NCBI RefSeq assembly: GCF_024693525.1
Contig: NZ_JAILKR010000028.1
Location: forward strand, 1-64,000
Direction of reading: 5' to 3'
DNA: 64,000 nt
DNA from: Selenomonas sp.
GTDB lineage: Bacteria > Bacillota_C > Negativicutes > Selenomonadales > Selenomonadaceae
Below, piece by piece: positions 1 through 9,199 of this stretch. Made by a program: the position numbers and the translations under genes. Below the pieces are notes generated by a model. It was not told the origin of the DNA. It ran no database searches and saw nothing but the letters and a program-made list of their open reading frames with translations. The first letter of the stretch is position 1; the number at the start of each line of letters is the position of its first letter.

Positions 1-184
1 CGAGGCCACGGATCTGAACGCGCATGCGCTCGGAAATCGCATAGCCCGAAGCATCATCGGCTGCGCCGTTGATCTTCATGCCCGAAGATACTTTCTGCAG
101 GCTCTTGGACAATGCATTGCTGTTCTTGTTCAGAGTGTTCAGCGTCGATACTGCCGACATGTTGTTTTTAACTACCATACCCAT
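1..184 (-). CDS. Flagellin, N-terminal fragment (cut by window edge)
   Basis: Flagellar filament subunit, exported and polymerised outside the cell. Only the first ~61 residues are present; the gene continues beyond base 1. The start MGMVVKNNMSA followed by the conserved LNKNSNALSKSLQKVSSG segment and the ADDASGYAISERMR stretch is the standard flagellin D0/D1 N-terminal helix. The ATG at 184-182 follows GGGAGGAA at a good distance. It closely resembles the N-terminus of the complete flagellin at 21,229-22,575, so the strain has at least two flagellins. It sits downstream of fliT on the same strand but appears to have its own sigma-28 promoter and a structured leader. Confidence 0.93.
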   Translation of the reverse strand, partial: MGMVVKNNMSAVSTLNTLNKNSNALSKSLQKVSSGMKINGAADDASGYAISERMRVQIRGL

Positions 185-282
185 GATAATATTCCTCCCT
201 GATTTACAGTTAGATTATTTGCTAACGGACATCCATGCCCGTTATTCCCTTATATAATAGTAAGCTGTTCGTAAACTTCGGG

Positions 283-317
283 GCTGCTAGCTGACCTCCG
301 CCGCTTTCCTTAGCAGC
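283..317 (-). promoter_or_regulatory. Leader hairpin with GGA in the loop (candidate CsrA site) of flagellin 1
   Basis: On the minus-strand RNA, arms GCTGCTA (317-311) and TAGCAGC (289-283) enclose a 21-nt loop with two GGA motifs (AGGAAAG and CGGAGG). CsrA binds GGA presented in hairpin loops, and in Bacillus subtilis it represses the hag leader, so with csrA-fliW in the same locus this is a plausible target. The structure was drawn by eye, not folded. Confidence 0.45.
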
Positions 318-349
318 TTACGTATTACCATTTGGCTCTTACATTATAT

Positions 350-376
350 ATATCGATAGGTTTCTCAAAAACTTAA
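350..376 (-). promoter_or_regulatory. Candidate sigma-28 promoter of flagellin 1
   Basis: On the minus strand, TTAAGTTT (376-369) matches the sigma-28 -35 consensus TAAAGTTT at 7 of 8 positions. After an 11-nt spacer comes ATCGATAT (357-350), a 5 of 8 match to GCCGATAA. It lies about 165 nt upstream of the flagellin ATG, which leaves room for the hairpin leader. Confidence 0.5.
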
Positions 377-383
377 GTACATT

Positions 384-734
384 TTAGTATTTTTTGTTCA
401 AAATATTTCCCAACGGATTGATTTCCTGCAAATCATAGGCATGAACCGTAGCATTCTGCCGCTTTGACTTATTGAGCCATGATTTTGCCTTGTAAATGAT
501 TTGCATATCAAGCGGTTTAATTCTCTCTATAAGCGCCTGACACTCTGCCGTCTTACGGTATTCTTCCGTTTCCGGCAAAGCCTTCATGCGCGTAACAACT
601 GCTTCACGCTGCTGGGTAAGTTCAAGGAACTCATCGATATCCTGCTTATTGATGAACTTCAAAAGCTCCTGGGAGAGTGTATAGTACATCTCCCAGTTTG
701 CTTTTGCTTGTTCCATTGCTGATTTAGCCGACAT
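384..734 (-). CDS. fliT: FliT-like flagellar chaperone
   Basis: Small (116 aa) acidic/basic helical protein with no membrane segment. Its position directly after fliS, its size and its all-helical character fit FliT, the export chaperone of the filament cap FliD. Sequence similarity within this family is weak, so the name rests largely on gene order (fliD-fliS-fliT, as in Bacillus). I chose the ATG at 734, preceded by AGGGTGAT, which overlaps the end of fliS by 11 bp and implies translational coupling. An upstream in-frame start exists but lies deeper inside fliS. It is the last gene of the fliD group before the flagellin. Confidence 0.7.
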   Translation of the reverse strand: MSAKSAMEQAKANWEMYYTLSQELLKFINKQDIDEFLELTQQREAVVTRMKALPETEEYRKTAECQALIERIKPLDMQIIYKAKSWLNKSKRQNATVHAYDLQEINPLGNILNKKY

Positions 735-1137
735 AGCTATCACCCTGCACATTCTTGGTGCCGGAGTCTTGACGCGCTTTTTTCATCGCTTGTGCCCAAG
801 CATCACGCAACTCCTTGATGATATCGATAGCCTCCTGCACCATAGCAGTATCACTCTTGATATTTCCCTCTACGAGGCGGTCATAGGTGTAATTGTATAG
901 CGGCATAAGCTGCTTGCTGATATCATATTCCATGTTAAGCGTAATGCGGAACTCCGAGATGATATTCTGCGCTTTCTGCAGGGAAGTATTCGCCTGTTCC
1001 CATTGTTTCGCCTCAATGGCATCCTTGCCTTCATTCATGAATTTCAGGCAGCCATTGTAAAGCATGAGCGTCAGCGCCTCCGGCGTTGCCGTCATGATCT
1101 GCTGGCGTTTATAAGCTTCAGCTGCATTATTTACCAT
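724..1137 (-). CDS. fliS: Flagellin export chaperone FliS
   Basis: A 137-aa all-helical protein that binds the flagellin C-terminus in the cytoplasm and prevents premature polymerisation. Family features are the N-terminal AAEAYKRQQIMTATPEALTL segment, the LMLYNGCLKFM helix, and the LMPLYNYTYDRL segment. Length is typical (about 125-140). It is followed by fliT with an 11-bp overlap and preceded by fliD, the usual late-flagellar order in Firmicutes. FliS also interacts with FliW and CsrA in Bacillus-type systems, and both are encoded nearby. Confidence 0.93.
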   Translation of the reverse strand: MVNNAAEAYKRQQIMTATPEALTLMLYNGCLKFMNEGKDAIEAKQWEQANTSLQKAQNIISEFRITLNMEYDISKQLMPLYNYTYDRLVEGNIKSDTAMVQEAIDIIKELRDAWAQAMKKARQDSGTKNVQGDSYVG

Positions 1138-1177
1138 TTACGTGCCTCCTAGGTTTCTAGATTGAAACGCTATCCGC

Positions 1178-3595
1178 TTAGTTGCCGCCGGTGATATAAC
1201 TCATCTGCATGCTAAGCTGCTGGATAGACGATTCCATCGCATCATACTTCTTGTAAAGCGTCTTTTCAAACGCATCCATCAGTGTCTTGAAGTTCGACAT
1301 CTTGGTCTGCATGTCACGAATCAAATTCCCCAGCGTGCTGCCATCAGATGCCGAGGTAGACGTTCCTGCATAGGATTTCATCGTCTTCATCGAAGCGTTG
1401 AGTTTATCATAGATACGGTTGACTACGCCTTCTTTATCATAATTGGTAACCGTCGTAACCGTTCCATCTGCCAATGTCTTCTTTTCATCACCCGAGGACG
1501 AGAAAATCTGACGGACACAGTCCGGATCTTCTGACAAAGCCTTGCGCAACTTATCTTCGTCAAGCTGCAAATGCCCGCGATCCGTTTTGGAAGAAATTCC
1601 GATAGACATCATCGTGTTATAGCTGCTATCGACCGATGACACTGGGGTGTAGATAGCCTCACGCAACGCACTGATGATCTTGCCAATTGTCTGGTCATGA
1701 TAAAGCAGACCGGATTTAGCCTTTTCATTCCACTTTTCAATCTGCTCTTTTGTCATGCCGTTTTCTTGCGTTTTGGTCAAGACCCCATAATCCCTGTACT
1801 GGGGTTCATTGTATTTGCTATTGAGTTCGTCAATCATCTTGTTGTAATCTTCAACGAACTGTTTTACATTTTCAACAATCTTATCCGTATCCTGCGTAAC
1901 GCTGACTGTAGACGTTCCTTTAGCCAGCAGGGTGTAAGTCACGTTGCCCACCGATACTTTGCCAGTAGTAGACGTGTATTCCTTACCATCAATTGTGATT
2001 TTACCATCCGTTCCGGCAGCGCTGATACCATAACTGTCCGAGGTAAGCTCTTTGCTCGTGAAGCCCAGACTGTTAATGAAAGCACGGGAATTGGCGGCCT
2101 CGCTCGTTCCATCACCGTTGATGACTCCAAACGTGATTACCTTGCTGCTATCCGTTGCGATTTCCAGCTCTCCGGCATCATTGAGCTGAGCATTGAAGCC
2201 CGCTGCATTGATCTTATCGAGCAAATCCTGTACGGTAGCCGTGCTGGCATCGGCAATTGAGATTTCCTTAGGAGTTCCTCCATCCGAAATCGTAAACTTC
2301 AGCGCATTGCTATCACCTGCCGAGGTGAAGAGCGTACTGAGTTTATCCGTTGCCGCCATTCTCTTTTCACTGGCAGCGATGTTCTGGAAGCCAAATTTAT
2401 TCAGCAGACTGGTGGCATCACTGGAGCTATTTGCTGCCAGCGTAACCTTGCTGCCATCCTTTGCATAAATTGCAAAGGTACCGTCGCTTCCCACCATAGC
2501 CGAAAGGCCTAAACCTGTATTGTTGATAGCATCAGCAAAATCTTTGACGGTAGCAGTCGCCATGTTTTCTACCGAAAACGTTTTGGTCTCCCCATCGCCT
2601 ACGGAAATCGTAAAGTTTGCCGTATCACTGCTGGGATTCGCACCTAAAATATCACGAAGCTTCGTCTCTTCCGTTACAGCCAACGAATCGGTAGAAAGTT
2701 TGGCCACCAGCATCGAATTGGCTGCGACGCTGCCAATACCATCAGTCGTTGACATGTCAACGACGTTGGAGAGCTTACTGACCTTATTGCCATTGCTATC
2801 CGTCTCAACGGTTACACTGGCTAGTTGCAAATTCTTTATGAGCGTCTGGCCATTGCTGTTTTCTGCAATAGACGTATCAGTCCCAGCTGACAGAATGATC
2901 TGGTTCGCCGTACCGCCCTCTTTCTGGTAAAGCGAGAAGGCATCGTTCGTACTATCGTAAGATGCGCGCATATTTACACCAGAACTATTGATTTTCGATA
3001 CCAAGTCATTCAGCGTCTCATTGCTGTTGAAGATATCTTCATAGGTAAACGAAATCGTCTTTTCCGTAGATTCTGTCGTCGTACCATCAGCAATCTTGAA
3101 CGAGACAGCTGTCTGCTTGGCAAATTCTTCGCCAGTTGCTGCATCATCCAATTTTGCCCGGATCTCTGCCTGTTTCGCCGAATCAAAAATCACATCTTTC
3201 AGATAAATGCTTTTATCCGCTGCCGTACTTGTATTGGCACGATTCAAAGTCGTCTTCGTAAGCAAATAAGCATTACTGGAAGTTTGATCTACCGTTACCG
3301 TGTGCGACATAATTGCTGCATCGGCATTTGCTACCGCAGTAGCAACCGTCGAGGAAGAACTTGCCGCACTCATCGGACTGGTCGTTGCCGACATCTTATA
3401 CTTTGACATCGTGGAGTTATTGAATGTCGATAAATCCGAATATACACTCGTATACGCTTCCTTAAGCCATTCGTTTTTGACCTCTTTTTTATACATGCGG
3501 TCATATTCACTCTGTTTGGACATCATACCGACTTTTACCATGGAGTCAACGTCGATACCCGAACCCGAGAGTCCATATATACCATTTACAGCCAT
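1178..3595 (-). CDS. fliD: Flagellar filament cap protein FliD (HAP2), enlarged
   Basis: Caps the growing filament and folds incoming flagellin. The N-terminus (GIYGLSGSGIDVDSMVKVGM) and the C-terminal segment with VENVKQFVEDYNKMIDELN followed by long helices ending in QQLSMQMSYITGG are the FliD_N and FliD_C signatures. At 805 residues it is much longer than the ~470-residue enterobacterial protein. The extra length is in the exposed middle, which holds three copies of a flagellin-IN-like unit (segments around LNDLVSKINSSG, VKDFADAINNTG and VQDLLDKINAAG). The start follows AAGGAGGTG. It lies between flaG and fliS. Confidence 0.93.
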   Translation of the reverse strand: MAVNGIYGLSGSGIDVDSMVKVGMMSKQSEYDRMYKKEVKNEWLKEAYTSVYSDLSTFNNSTMSKYKMSATTSPMSAASSSSTVATAVANADAAIMSHTVTVDQTSSNAYLLTKTTLNRANTSTAADKSIYLKDVIFDSAKQAEIRAKLDDAATGEEFAKQTAVSFKIADGTTTESTEKTISFTYEDIFNSNETLNDLVSKINSSGVNMRASYDSTNDAFSLYQKEGGTANQIILSAGTDTSIAENSNGQTLIKNLQLASVTVETDSNGNKVSKLSNVVDMSTTDGIGSVAANSMLVAKLSTDSLAVTEETKLRDILGANPSSDTANFTISVGDGETKTFSVENMATATVKDFADAINNTGLGLSAMVGSDGTFAIYAKDGSKVTLAANSSSDATSLLNKFGFQNIAASEKRMAATDKLSTLFTSAGDSNALKFTISDGGTPKEISIADASTATVQDLLDKINAAGFNAQLNDAGELEIATDSSKVITFGVINGDGTSEAANSRAFINSLGFTSKELTSDSYGISAAGTDGKITIDGKEYTSTTGKVSVGNVTYTLLAKGTSTVSVTQDTDKIVENVKQFVEDYNKMIDELNSKYNEPQYRDYGVLTKTQENGMTKEQIEKWNEKAKSGLLYHDQTIGKIISALREAIYTPVSSVDSSYNTMMSIGISSKTDRGHLQLDEDKLRKALSEDPDCVRQIFSSSGDEKKTLADGTVTTVTNYDKEGVVNRIYDKLNASMKTMKSYAGTSTSASDGSTLGNLIRDMQTKMSNFKTLMDAFEKTLYKKYDAMESSIQQLSMQMSYITGGN

Positions 3596-3608
3596 TTCCT
3601 ACACCTCC

Positions 3609-4049
3609 TTAGGCCTTTTTGTCCAGGAAGGTTCCCAACCAATCCCTTGTCTGAATCATATGCTTGATCATTTCTTCCGGGGGAATTTCCTTGAGCACTT
3701 TACCCGTTTTCTTATCCAGCATCTTTACGGACATCGTATTGACTTCCTTATGATACTGGAATTCGAGATTTGCATCAATTTTACGCATAAGCTCGTTGAG
3801 TTCTTCGGTCATATAGCTGACGGTTTCCTCATCGAGTTTCTGCTCATCTTCCTGCTGCTCATTCTTTGCATCCTGAGCGGCATTTCCCTGCTTTACATAA
3901 TCGGCAGCAGAAGTCTCTTCGAACGCATTCGCCGTTGCTACTTCCGCATTAGCATTTTTGCTGGTGGCAGCCGAACTATCTGCACTAGCCTTGTCCATTG
4001 CACCAATAACAATAGCCGATGTCACCATATCCTGGACTTTGCCTATCAT
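3609..4049 (-). CDS. flaG: FlaG family flagellar protein
   Basis: A 146-aa protein of the FlaG family, which affects filament length in other bacteria. The conserved domain is the C-terminal half: helical TEELNELMRKIDANLEF, then KMLDKKTGKVLKEIPPEEMI and a final helix with the basic tail LDKKA. The N-terminal half is low-complexity, rich in Ala, Asn and acidic residues. The ATG follows GGAGGGATTACA. It lies immediately before fliD, the flaG-fliD-fliS-fliT order of Bacillus (yvyC-fliDST). Confidence 0.85.
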   Translation of the reverse strand: MIGKVQDMVTSAIVIGAMDKASADSSAATSKNANAEVATANAFEETSAADYVKQGNAAQDAKNEQQEDEQKLDEETVSYMTEELNELMRKIDANLEFQYHKEVNTMSVKMLDKKTGKVLKEIPPEEMIKHMIQTRDWLGTFLDKKA

Positions 4050-4089
4050 TGTAATCCCTCCGTAGATTTATATATTAGCTTTCCTTAAA

Positions 4090-4317
4090 TTATTTATTTG
4101 GTAAAGCAACACTGAGATCCAAATCCTTTGGTGCCGGTGCTGCAGCCTTTTGATTTTCTTCCTGGATAGCGCGGTAGATTTCGCCCCGGTATATCTTGAT
4201 ATCACGCGGTGCATCAATCGCGATACGAACATTGTCTCCCTGAACTTCCACAATATTGATAACAATATTGTCTCCGATCATGATTTGCTGACGTGGTTTA
4301 CGGGTAAGTACGAGCAT
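4090..4317 (-). CDS. csrA: Carbon storage regulator CsrA
   Basis: RNA-binding dimer that represses translation by covering GGA motifs at ribosome binding sites; in flagellated Firmicutes the main target is flagellin mRNA. The sequence MLVLTRKPRQQIMIGDNIVI and the segment VRIAIDAPRDIKIYRGEIY are diagnostic, including the RNA-contacting Leu4 and Arg6 region and the VRIGI-type strand. At 75 aa it carries a short Ala/Pro-rich tail. Its ATG overlaps the fliW stop (TAATG), so the antagonist FliW and CsrA are translationally coupled. Candidate targets are the two flagellin leaders in this window. Confidence 0.95.
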   Translation of the reverse strand: MLVLTRKPRQQIMIGDNIVINIVEVQGDNVRIAIDAPRDIKIYRGEIYRAIQEENQKAAAPAPKDLDLSVALPNK

Positions 4318-4763
4318 TATTTGTCCTCCTTCTTTTCTGGAAACAATCTATGCTTCGTGGTATAGCGGCTCTTATCAAGTACCAACTGGCGAGCCTGCAT
4401 ATTGGTCGTATTGACCACGACCGGTGCCATAAGGTTCGCCGTCATCTCAGATACCTTGCCGCCTGGAATCGTCAGCAGTGAATAAATGAGCATTTCCTCC
4501 TGCTCCTCAATTCCCAGCTTTGCCTGGCTCTCATCATCGAGCTCAAATTCATACTCAGGGAAGAATACAAACGGCATCGTCATCAAGAACGCCAAATCCG
4601 GTGTGGAAAGGGATTGAAGAAATACATAAGGACTTTCATCATCATAAGGGATGATGACAAATTCATGTTCCTCTTCGAAGGCTGGAATACCATCTTCGAA
4701 ATGTACGATTTTTCCCTCATCGATGTCAATTTCGCCAAACCGTAGTGTGTTGACCTTTTTCAT
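4317..4763 (-). CDS. fliW: Flagellar assembly factor FliW
   Basis: Cytoplasmic protein that binds flagellin and, when freed by flagellin export, sequesters CsrA. The 148-aa length and the segments FGEIDIDEGKIVHFEDGIPAF, EFVIIPYDDESPYVFLQSL and the conserved LMAPVVVNTTNMQARQLVLD region are characteristic. The start follows GGAGGCG. The gene lies between the DUF6470 gene and csrA with a 1-bp stop/start overlap to csrA, as in Bacillus. Confidence 0.94.
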   Translation of the reverse strand: MKKVNTLRFGEIDIDEGKIVHFEDGIPAFEEEHEFVIIPYDDESPYVFLQSLSTPDLAFLMTMPFVFFPEYEFELDDESQAKLGIEEQEEMLIYSLLTIPGGKVSEMTANLMAPVVVNTTNMQARQLVLDKSRYTTKHRLFPEKKEDK

Positions 4764-4800
4764 TTGTTACGCCTCCAAATCCGCACAATGCATTAATACC

Positions 4801-5379
4801 TCATGCGTAAATATCGTATTTGCCTTCCGTAACCCATTGCTTGAAATCCGGTTTCTGCTTCAAATAGGTCTCGACTTTTCCCGGCGTAAAATGCGTCTTG
4901 GCAAAGGCGTCTGTATCAATCTTGACGGTCACATCACCAGGATCAACATCTCCTTCCGCCTTCACAGGCGTAAAATGAATTTCCGGGTCAGGAATGAGAT
5001 TGGCCACAATATGCCGCTGCTTGCGGATTTCCTGCTGCAGCTTGCTATCATAGCGGTCTTTGACCGGCGTCTTTCCCTTTTTGCCACCATTCTCAATATT
5101 ATCCCAAGCCTCTTCTGTCCAACGGGATGTTGTTTGTTTTAAGTCACTGAACCCCTGCTGTCCGTGTTCCTTGGCAAAATCTGTATGATTCGTAAAACCA
5201 TAGGAATGACGACTCGGATATTGATTGATTTCAACGGTCGGCTGCGTCCAATGCGCATTAGACCGGGCCTGCCGATTCTCAGTATGCAGTTTTGCCGGTG
5301 TCGAATGGGCTTCCAGCTTTCCAAGCTGCGTATGCATCCCGATAATGGGCTGCGTAGTCCGCATATTTAACCGCAGCAT
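4801..5379 (-). CDS. DUF6470 family protein (YviE-like), flagellar locus
   Basis: A 192-aa protein whose function is not known. The N-terminal segment LRLNMRTTQPIIGMHTQLG with later TPAKLHTE matches the DUF6470 pattern seen in Bacillus YviE, which occupies the same place between flgL and fliW. There is no signal peptide or membrane helix, and the protein is rich in His, Gln and Lys. The ATG at 5379 is preceded by GGGTGAAAT. The assignment rests on both motif resemblance and strict synteny. Confidence 0.78.
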   Translation of the reverse strand: MLRLNMRTTQPIIGMHTQLGKLEAHSTPAKLHTENRQARSNAHWTQPTVEINQYPSRHSYGFTNHTDFAKEHGQQGFSDLKQTTSRWTEEAWDNIENGGKKGKTPVKDRYDSKLQQEIRKQRHIVANLIPDPEIHFTPVKAEGDVDPGDVTVKIDTDAFAKTHFTPGKVETYLKQKPDFKQWVTEGKYDIYA

Positions 5380-5469
5380 AGATTATTTCACCCTTTCCCT
5401 AGGAAAATCCTGCTAATCCTTTATCTACCTATATTATACTATGTTTCTAAGCTTTAAGCTATCCTCTTA

Positions 5470-6801
5470 TCACAGGTAATCCGCCAGCGACTGGGGCAAA
5501 ATCCTGCCACCAAGGGACAAGCTCATATTGTAAATTGTCTGCTCCTGCATGAGCTGCACCGCCAGCTTGGCTACATCCGTAGAACTTACCTTTGAGATAT
5601 CCGACGTAATCAACTCATTCTGATTCTCCAGCATGGTCTGTACCGATTGATAAAGCTGCTGGCGAGCACCAAGTTTCGTTTCCGTATTTACCGTAGTAGC
5701 GTGTGCGATATCCGACACGGTCTGGCCATCCGTCGTCAACCAGCTATGATTCCCCTCTTGTACCTTTGCACGAACCGTAAGCATCTGATTAAGCATCGCT
5801 GTACCGGATGCCTTATTGCCTGAAGCCGGGTCGTCAAAGATATCCGTACCAAAAATTTCTGGTCCCGTAACATTGACCGTGTCGGCTACTGGCTCTGTCG
5901 AACCATTTTTCTTTACCATAGAGACACCTTTATCGTCACCATGGTAGGTAACAATCTGCTGTTTAACTGTATCAAATTGCAACGTAACCGCTGTACCATT
6001 CACTGTTATCGTGGAATTAAACGACTCCCCATCTGGCGTTATCTTTCCCGTATTGGCAAAATACCTTGCGACATCCGTACTGCCCCCCCAGTCATTGAGT
6101 GTACCAGCTTCGTCTCCATCCTTGACCACTTTCCGGGACTCACTGGCTATTTTATCCTTATAGCCATTTTCCACAAAGTCCTCGCTATAAACCTTGCCAT
6201 TCTTTGTATTGAGATAATATTTTTTACCGTCATCACCTTTGAGCGTCAGCATCTGCTTCATGCTGCCAGAATCATCAACAGCGCCATCGCCACTAAAAAA
6301 GGCTGCCTGATTTTCGTCCAGCGTTTTGGCAAGGCCACGGCTTACTTCTTCCATCGACATGATAAACGGCTTCGTCAAATCCTTTTGACCGCCAAATACA
6401 TAGCTATCCCCCTGCATCGTATTCCCCAGCGATACCAGCTCCTGGATCTCCGCCATCATTTCCTTGGCGATAGCCGTCATATCACTGGCATTATTGGTGC
6501 TGTTAGCCGCCGCAATCGTCTTCTCCTTAAAGGTGGTCTGGATGCTCGTCATGTTGACCAGCGCCGCATCAGAGGTCTTCATCCAAGAAAGTGCCGTACT
6601 GACATTATCCTGGTATTGAACATTTTCATTCTCCGAAACCGTATAACGAAGATATTTGGAATATGCTACCGAATCATCAGAAGGACGATGGAGCTTGCTG
6701 CCATCCCCCTGTTCTAAGAGCTTAGACTGACGGCTGTTGGCATCATTAAGCTGTTTCTGATAACCATAAACCATTTGGTTGCTGCTTACGCGAATAGACA
6801 T
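5470..6801 (-). CDS. flgL: Flagellar hook-filament junction protein FlgL (HAP3)
   Basis: Second of the two junction proteins between hook and filament. The flagellin-like N-terminus (MSIRVSSNQMVYGYQKQLND then the SKLHRPSDDSVAYSKYLRY segment) and the C-terminal helix (SKVSSTDVAKLAVQLMQEQTIYNMSL) are typical. At 443 aa it exceeds the ~300-residue enterobacterial form because of a larger exposed central domain. It lies 25 bp downstream of flgK. Confidence 0.93.
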   Translation of the reverse strand: MSIRVSSNQMVYGYQKQLNDANSRQSKLLEQGDGSKLHRPSDDSVAYSKYLRYTVSENENVQYQDNVSTALSWMKTSDAALVNMTSIQTTFKEKTIAAANSTNNASDMTAIAKEMMAEIQELVSLGNTMQGDSYVFGGQKDLTKPFIMSMEEVSRGLAKTLDENQAAFFSGDGAVDDSGSMKQMLTLKGDDGKKYYLNTKNGKVYSEDFVENGYKDKIASESRKVVKDGDEAGTLNDWGGSTDVARYFANTGKITPDGESFNSTITVNGTAVTLQFDTVKQQIVTYHGDDKGVSMVKKNGSTEPVADTVNVTGPEIFGTDIFDDPASGNKASGTAMLNQMLTVRAKVQEGNHSWLTTDGQTVSDIAHATTVNTETKLGARQQLYQSVQTMLENQNELITSDISKVSSTDVAKLAVQLMQEQTIYNMSLSLGGRILPQSLADYL

Positions 6802-6826
6802 TTTATTTCACCTCATTATCGTAATG

Positions 6827-8638
6827 TTATCTGCCAACGGTACCCGTATTGTTGATCAAACGGTCCAACATTTCATCCATGGTCGTCAAGCAACGCGAAC
6901 ATGCGCTGTATCCCTTCTGGAAGGTAATCATATTCGTAAGTTCCTCATTCCAGTCAACACCAGCCGTCGATGAACGCCAATTGACAATCTGCGTAATCAA
7001 ATCTTCCTGCGAACTCTCTTTGGCCTTCAAGGATTCTGCATCACTACCCAGCCGGGAAGTTATCGCATTGTAGTAGGCGTTGAGCGAATCCGCATCAGTC
7101 GCACGCGCCGAGGTCGAGATTGCCTCGCCGCTGTGGTTCAGATGAATGTTCGCCGTATTGTACTGCTGGGCCTCCGAGCCGCTCATGTTCATGAGGGCAC
7201 TGAGATTAACCGCGTTCGTACCATCTTTGGAACCATTCGGAACAATTTCATATTGCCCGTCCAGTAATTTTCCATTCTCATCCGTTTTCTGTTCCACAGC
7301 AAAGATACGTGCTGCCACATTATTCTGACCGCCAGTCTTCGACAGCTGGCCATTAACCGTCAACGCCGTGATGATATTGATACCGCGGACCGTATCCGTT
7401 GATTTTACCGTACCGCTGATATCAACTTTAGGCGTTCTCGTAACCGTACCATCACTGTTATTCGTCTCCGTGAAAGTAATCGAACGCTCAACCGTACCGG
7501 CCGTCATGAACGTTGCCTTCATCTGATGATTGTCGGCATCCCATTCATATACCGTATTATCGTCGCCGTAGAAATTCATGCCATAGAGCGGCCCTTTATA
7601 TTCTCTGCCACTTTCATCGACTACCGTACCATCCGGCTGCGTGACAAAAGTCCCCAGTGAGCTGTCCGTCCCATTGATGCCAGCGCCCTGCTGGTGCATG
7701 TTATTGAATGTCGTAAGCAGGAAACCTGCCATGTCAGCCAGCTTATCAATATATGCCTTATCCTCCGCAATGGTGTCCTGCTGGGCCTTGAGGCTTCCAT
7801 TCTGCGGCAGGAAAGTGATACCAGATTCTTTGATATTGATGACATAATCATTGATGCCATAATCCCCGTTATTGATAGGATCAGACATCTCCAAGGTCAA
7901 CCGTTCCACACCGCCAACCATCGTAATACCATTCGATACTACTGAATACATGCCCTTCTCATCTTCATAGACGTTAAGATTCATGTATTTCGACAATTCA
8001 TCGACCAGCAAATCGCGCTGGTCACGTAAATCGTTAGCCGAAGCCCCTGTTGCTTCCTGCTGCATAATGTTCTTATTTAATTCGACGATATGAGCGGTCG
8101 TATCGTTGATCTTATTTACCGTCACCCGCATATCATCATACTGGGAATTAATCTGGGACTGGAGCTGCTGTCCAGCTGTCTTGATTCTATCGGCTAGGGT
8201 ATTGCCCTTCTCGATGACTGCTACACGCGCACTTGCTGTGGAAGCGTCTTTCGACAGATTCTGCCAAGCCTTGTAGAATTCATCCATAGCGTTCAGGATA
8301 CCCGTTTTATCCGAATCGTCAAACACAGCCTCGACCTTTTCATAGTTGACCTGTGTCGTCTTGTAGTATTCCTGGGTCGAGGTCTCCTGCCAAAACTGCT
8401 TATCGGCATAAATATTACGGGCACGTTCGATGGACATCGAATCAACGCCCGTACCAACCATAACATTGCCATAAAGAGAGGATACTCCCTGGCCTCTCGT
8501 TGCTGCGAGATTGACCTTCTGACGAGAATATCCTTCCGTTGAAGCATTTGTGATATTATGTCCGACGGTATCCAGCGACAGCTGATTGGCAAATACACCA
8601 CGAACCATCGTATTCAAACCAGAAAATGTTGAACGCAT
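6827..8638 (-). CDS. flgK: Flagellar hook-associated protein FlgK (HAP1)
   Basis: First hook-filament junction protein, exported through the flagellar type III apparatus. The N-terminus MRSTFSGLNTMVRGVFANQ and the segment GHNITNASTEGYSRQKVNL are the conserved rod/hook axial motif; the C-terminus (ELTNMITFQKGYSACSRCLTT followed by the MDEMLDRLINNTG stretch) closes the coiled core. The 603-aa length is normal for the family. It is preceded by two FlgN-like chaperone genes, whose usual clients are FlgK and FlgL. Confidence 0.95.
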   Translation of the reverse strand: MRSTFSGLNTMVRGVFANQLSLDTVGHNITNASTEGYSRQKVNLAATRGQGVSSLYGNVMVGTGVDSMSIERARNIYADKQFWQETSTQEYYKTTQVNYEKVEAVFDDSDKTGILNAMDEFYKAWQNLSKDASTASARVAVIEKGNTLADRIKTAGQQLQSQINSQYDDMRVTVNKINDTTAHIVELNKNIMQQEATGASANDLRDQRDLLVDELSKYMNLNVYEDEKGMYSVVSNGITMVGGVERLTLEMSDPINNGDYGINDYVINIKESGITFLPQNGSLKAQQDTIAEDKAYIDKLADMAGFLLTTFNNMHQQGAGINGTDSSLGTFVTQPDGTVVDESGREYKGPLYGMNFYGDDNTVYEWDADNHQMKATFMTAGTVERSITFTETNNSDGTVTRTPKVDISGTVKSTDTVRGINIITALTVNGQLSKTGGQNNVAARIFAVEQKTDENGKLLDGQYEIVPNGSKDGTNAVNLSALMNMSGSEAQQYNTANIHLNHSGEAISTSARATDADSLNAYYNAITSRLGSDAESLKAKESSQEDLITQIVNWRSSTAGVDWNEELTNMITFQKGYSACSRCLTTMDEMLDRLINNTGTVGR

Positions 8639-8696
8639 TTATCTCACCTTTTCTTTCTTCATTTCCCTATCATCTTCTCTCATTCCGCAAAGGGAA

Positions 8697-9170
8697 TCAA
8701 ACATTTGCATCAAACATTTTAATTCCACGGCGATTCTCTACTTCCGGTGCCCCTGGAGGCGCATAAGTATCGTTAGCCGCGGTCTGGGTCATCACATTGA
8801 TGTGAAAATCCACAAACTCCTTACTTCGTTTCAGGAGTGCCTGCGTCGATGCCAGTTCCCTCTGCAGGCGTTCATCCAATCCCTGGATTCTTGATAAGAG
8901 CCGCATAACCGCATCTCTTTCCACAGAGTCCGGCATGCTGGCTGCATAAGCAGTCATTCTCTTCTTCCCCGTCTTCTCAAGAAATTCACGGGTGAGTTTC
9001 TCAAGCTGACCAATTTTTGTCAGGGTGGGTTCGATTGCCTGAACAGCCTCTGTTACTCCTTTGCCGGCACTATTCTCTTTCAGTGCTGTTTTGATTACTT
9101 GGAGTCTTTCCAGACATTCTGTCGAGAGCATGAGCTGCGTGCGCAACAGTTTAATGACCTCATTCATCAT
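8697..9170 (-). CDS. Second FlgN-like chaperone candidate
   Basis: A 157-aa, almost entirely helical protein with no membrane segment. It ends in RRGIKMFDANV, resembling the conserved FDA tail of FlgN-type proteins, and lies between a clearer FlgN gene and flgK. The combination of size, helical repeat pattern (long amphipathic helices with Leu/Lys/Glu), C-terminal tail and position suggests a paralogous export chaperone for FlgK or FlgL. Sequence similarity to the neighbouring FlgN is low, so the family name is an inference. The ATG-ATG start follows GGGTGGGAAG. Confidence 0.6.
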   Translation of the reverse strand: MMNEVIKLLRTQLMLSTECLERLQVIKTALKENSAGKGVTEAVQAIEPTLTKIGQLEKLTREFLEKTGKKRMTAYAASMPDSVERDAVMRLLSRIQGLDERLQRELASTQALLKRSKEFVDFHINVMTQTAANDTYAPPGAPEVENRRGIKMFDANV

Positions 9171-9199
9171 CTTCCCACCCTTGTTTTTCCGATATTCCC

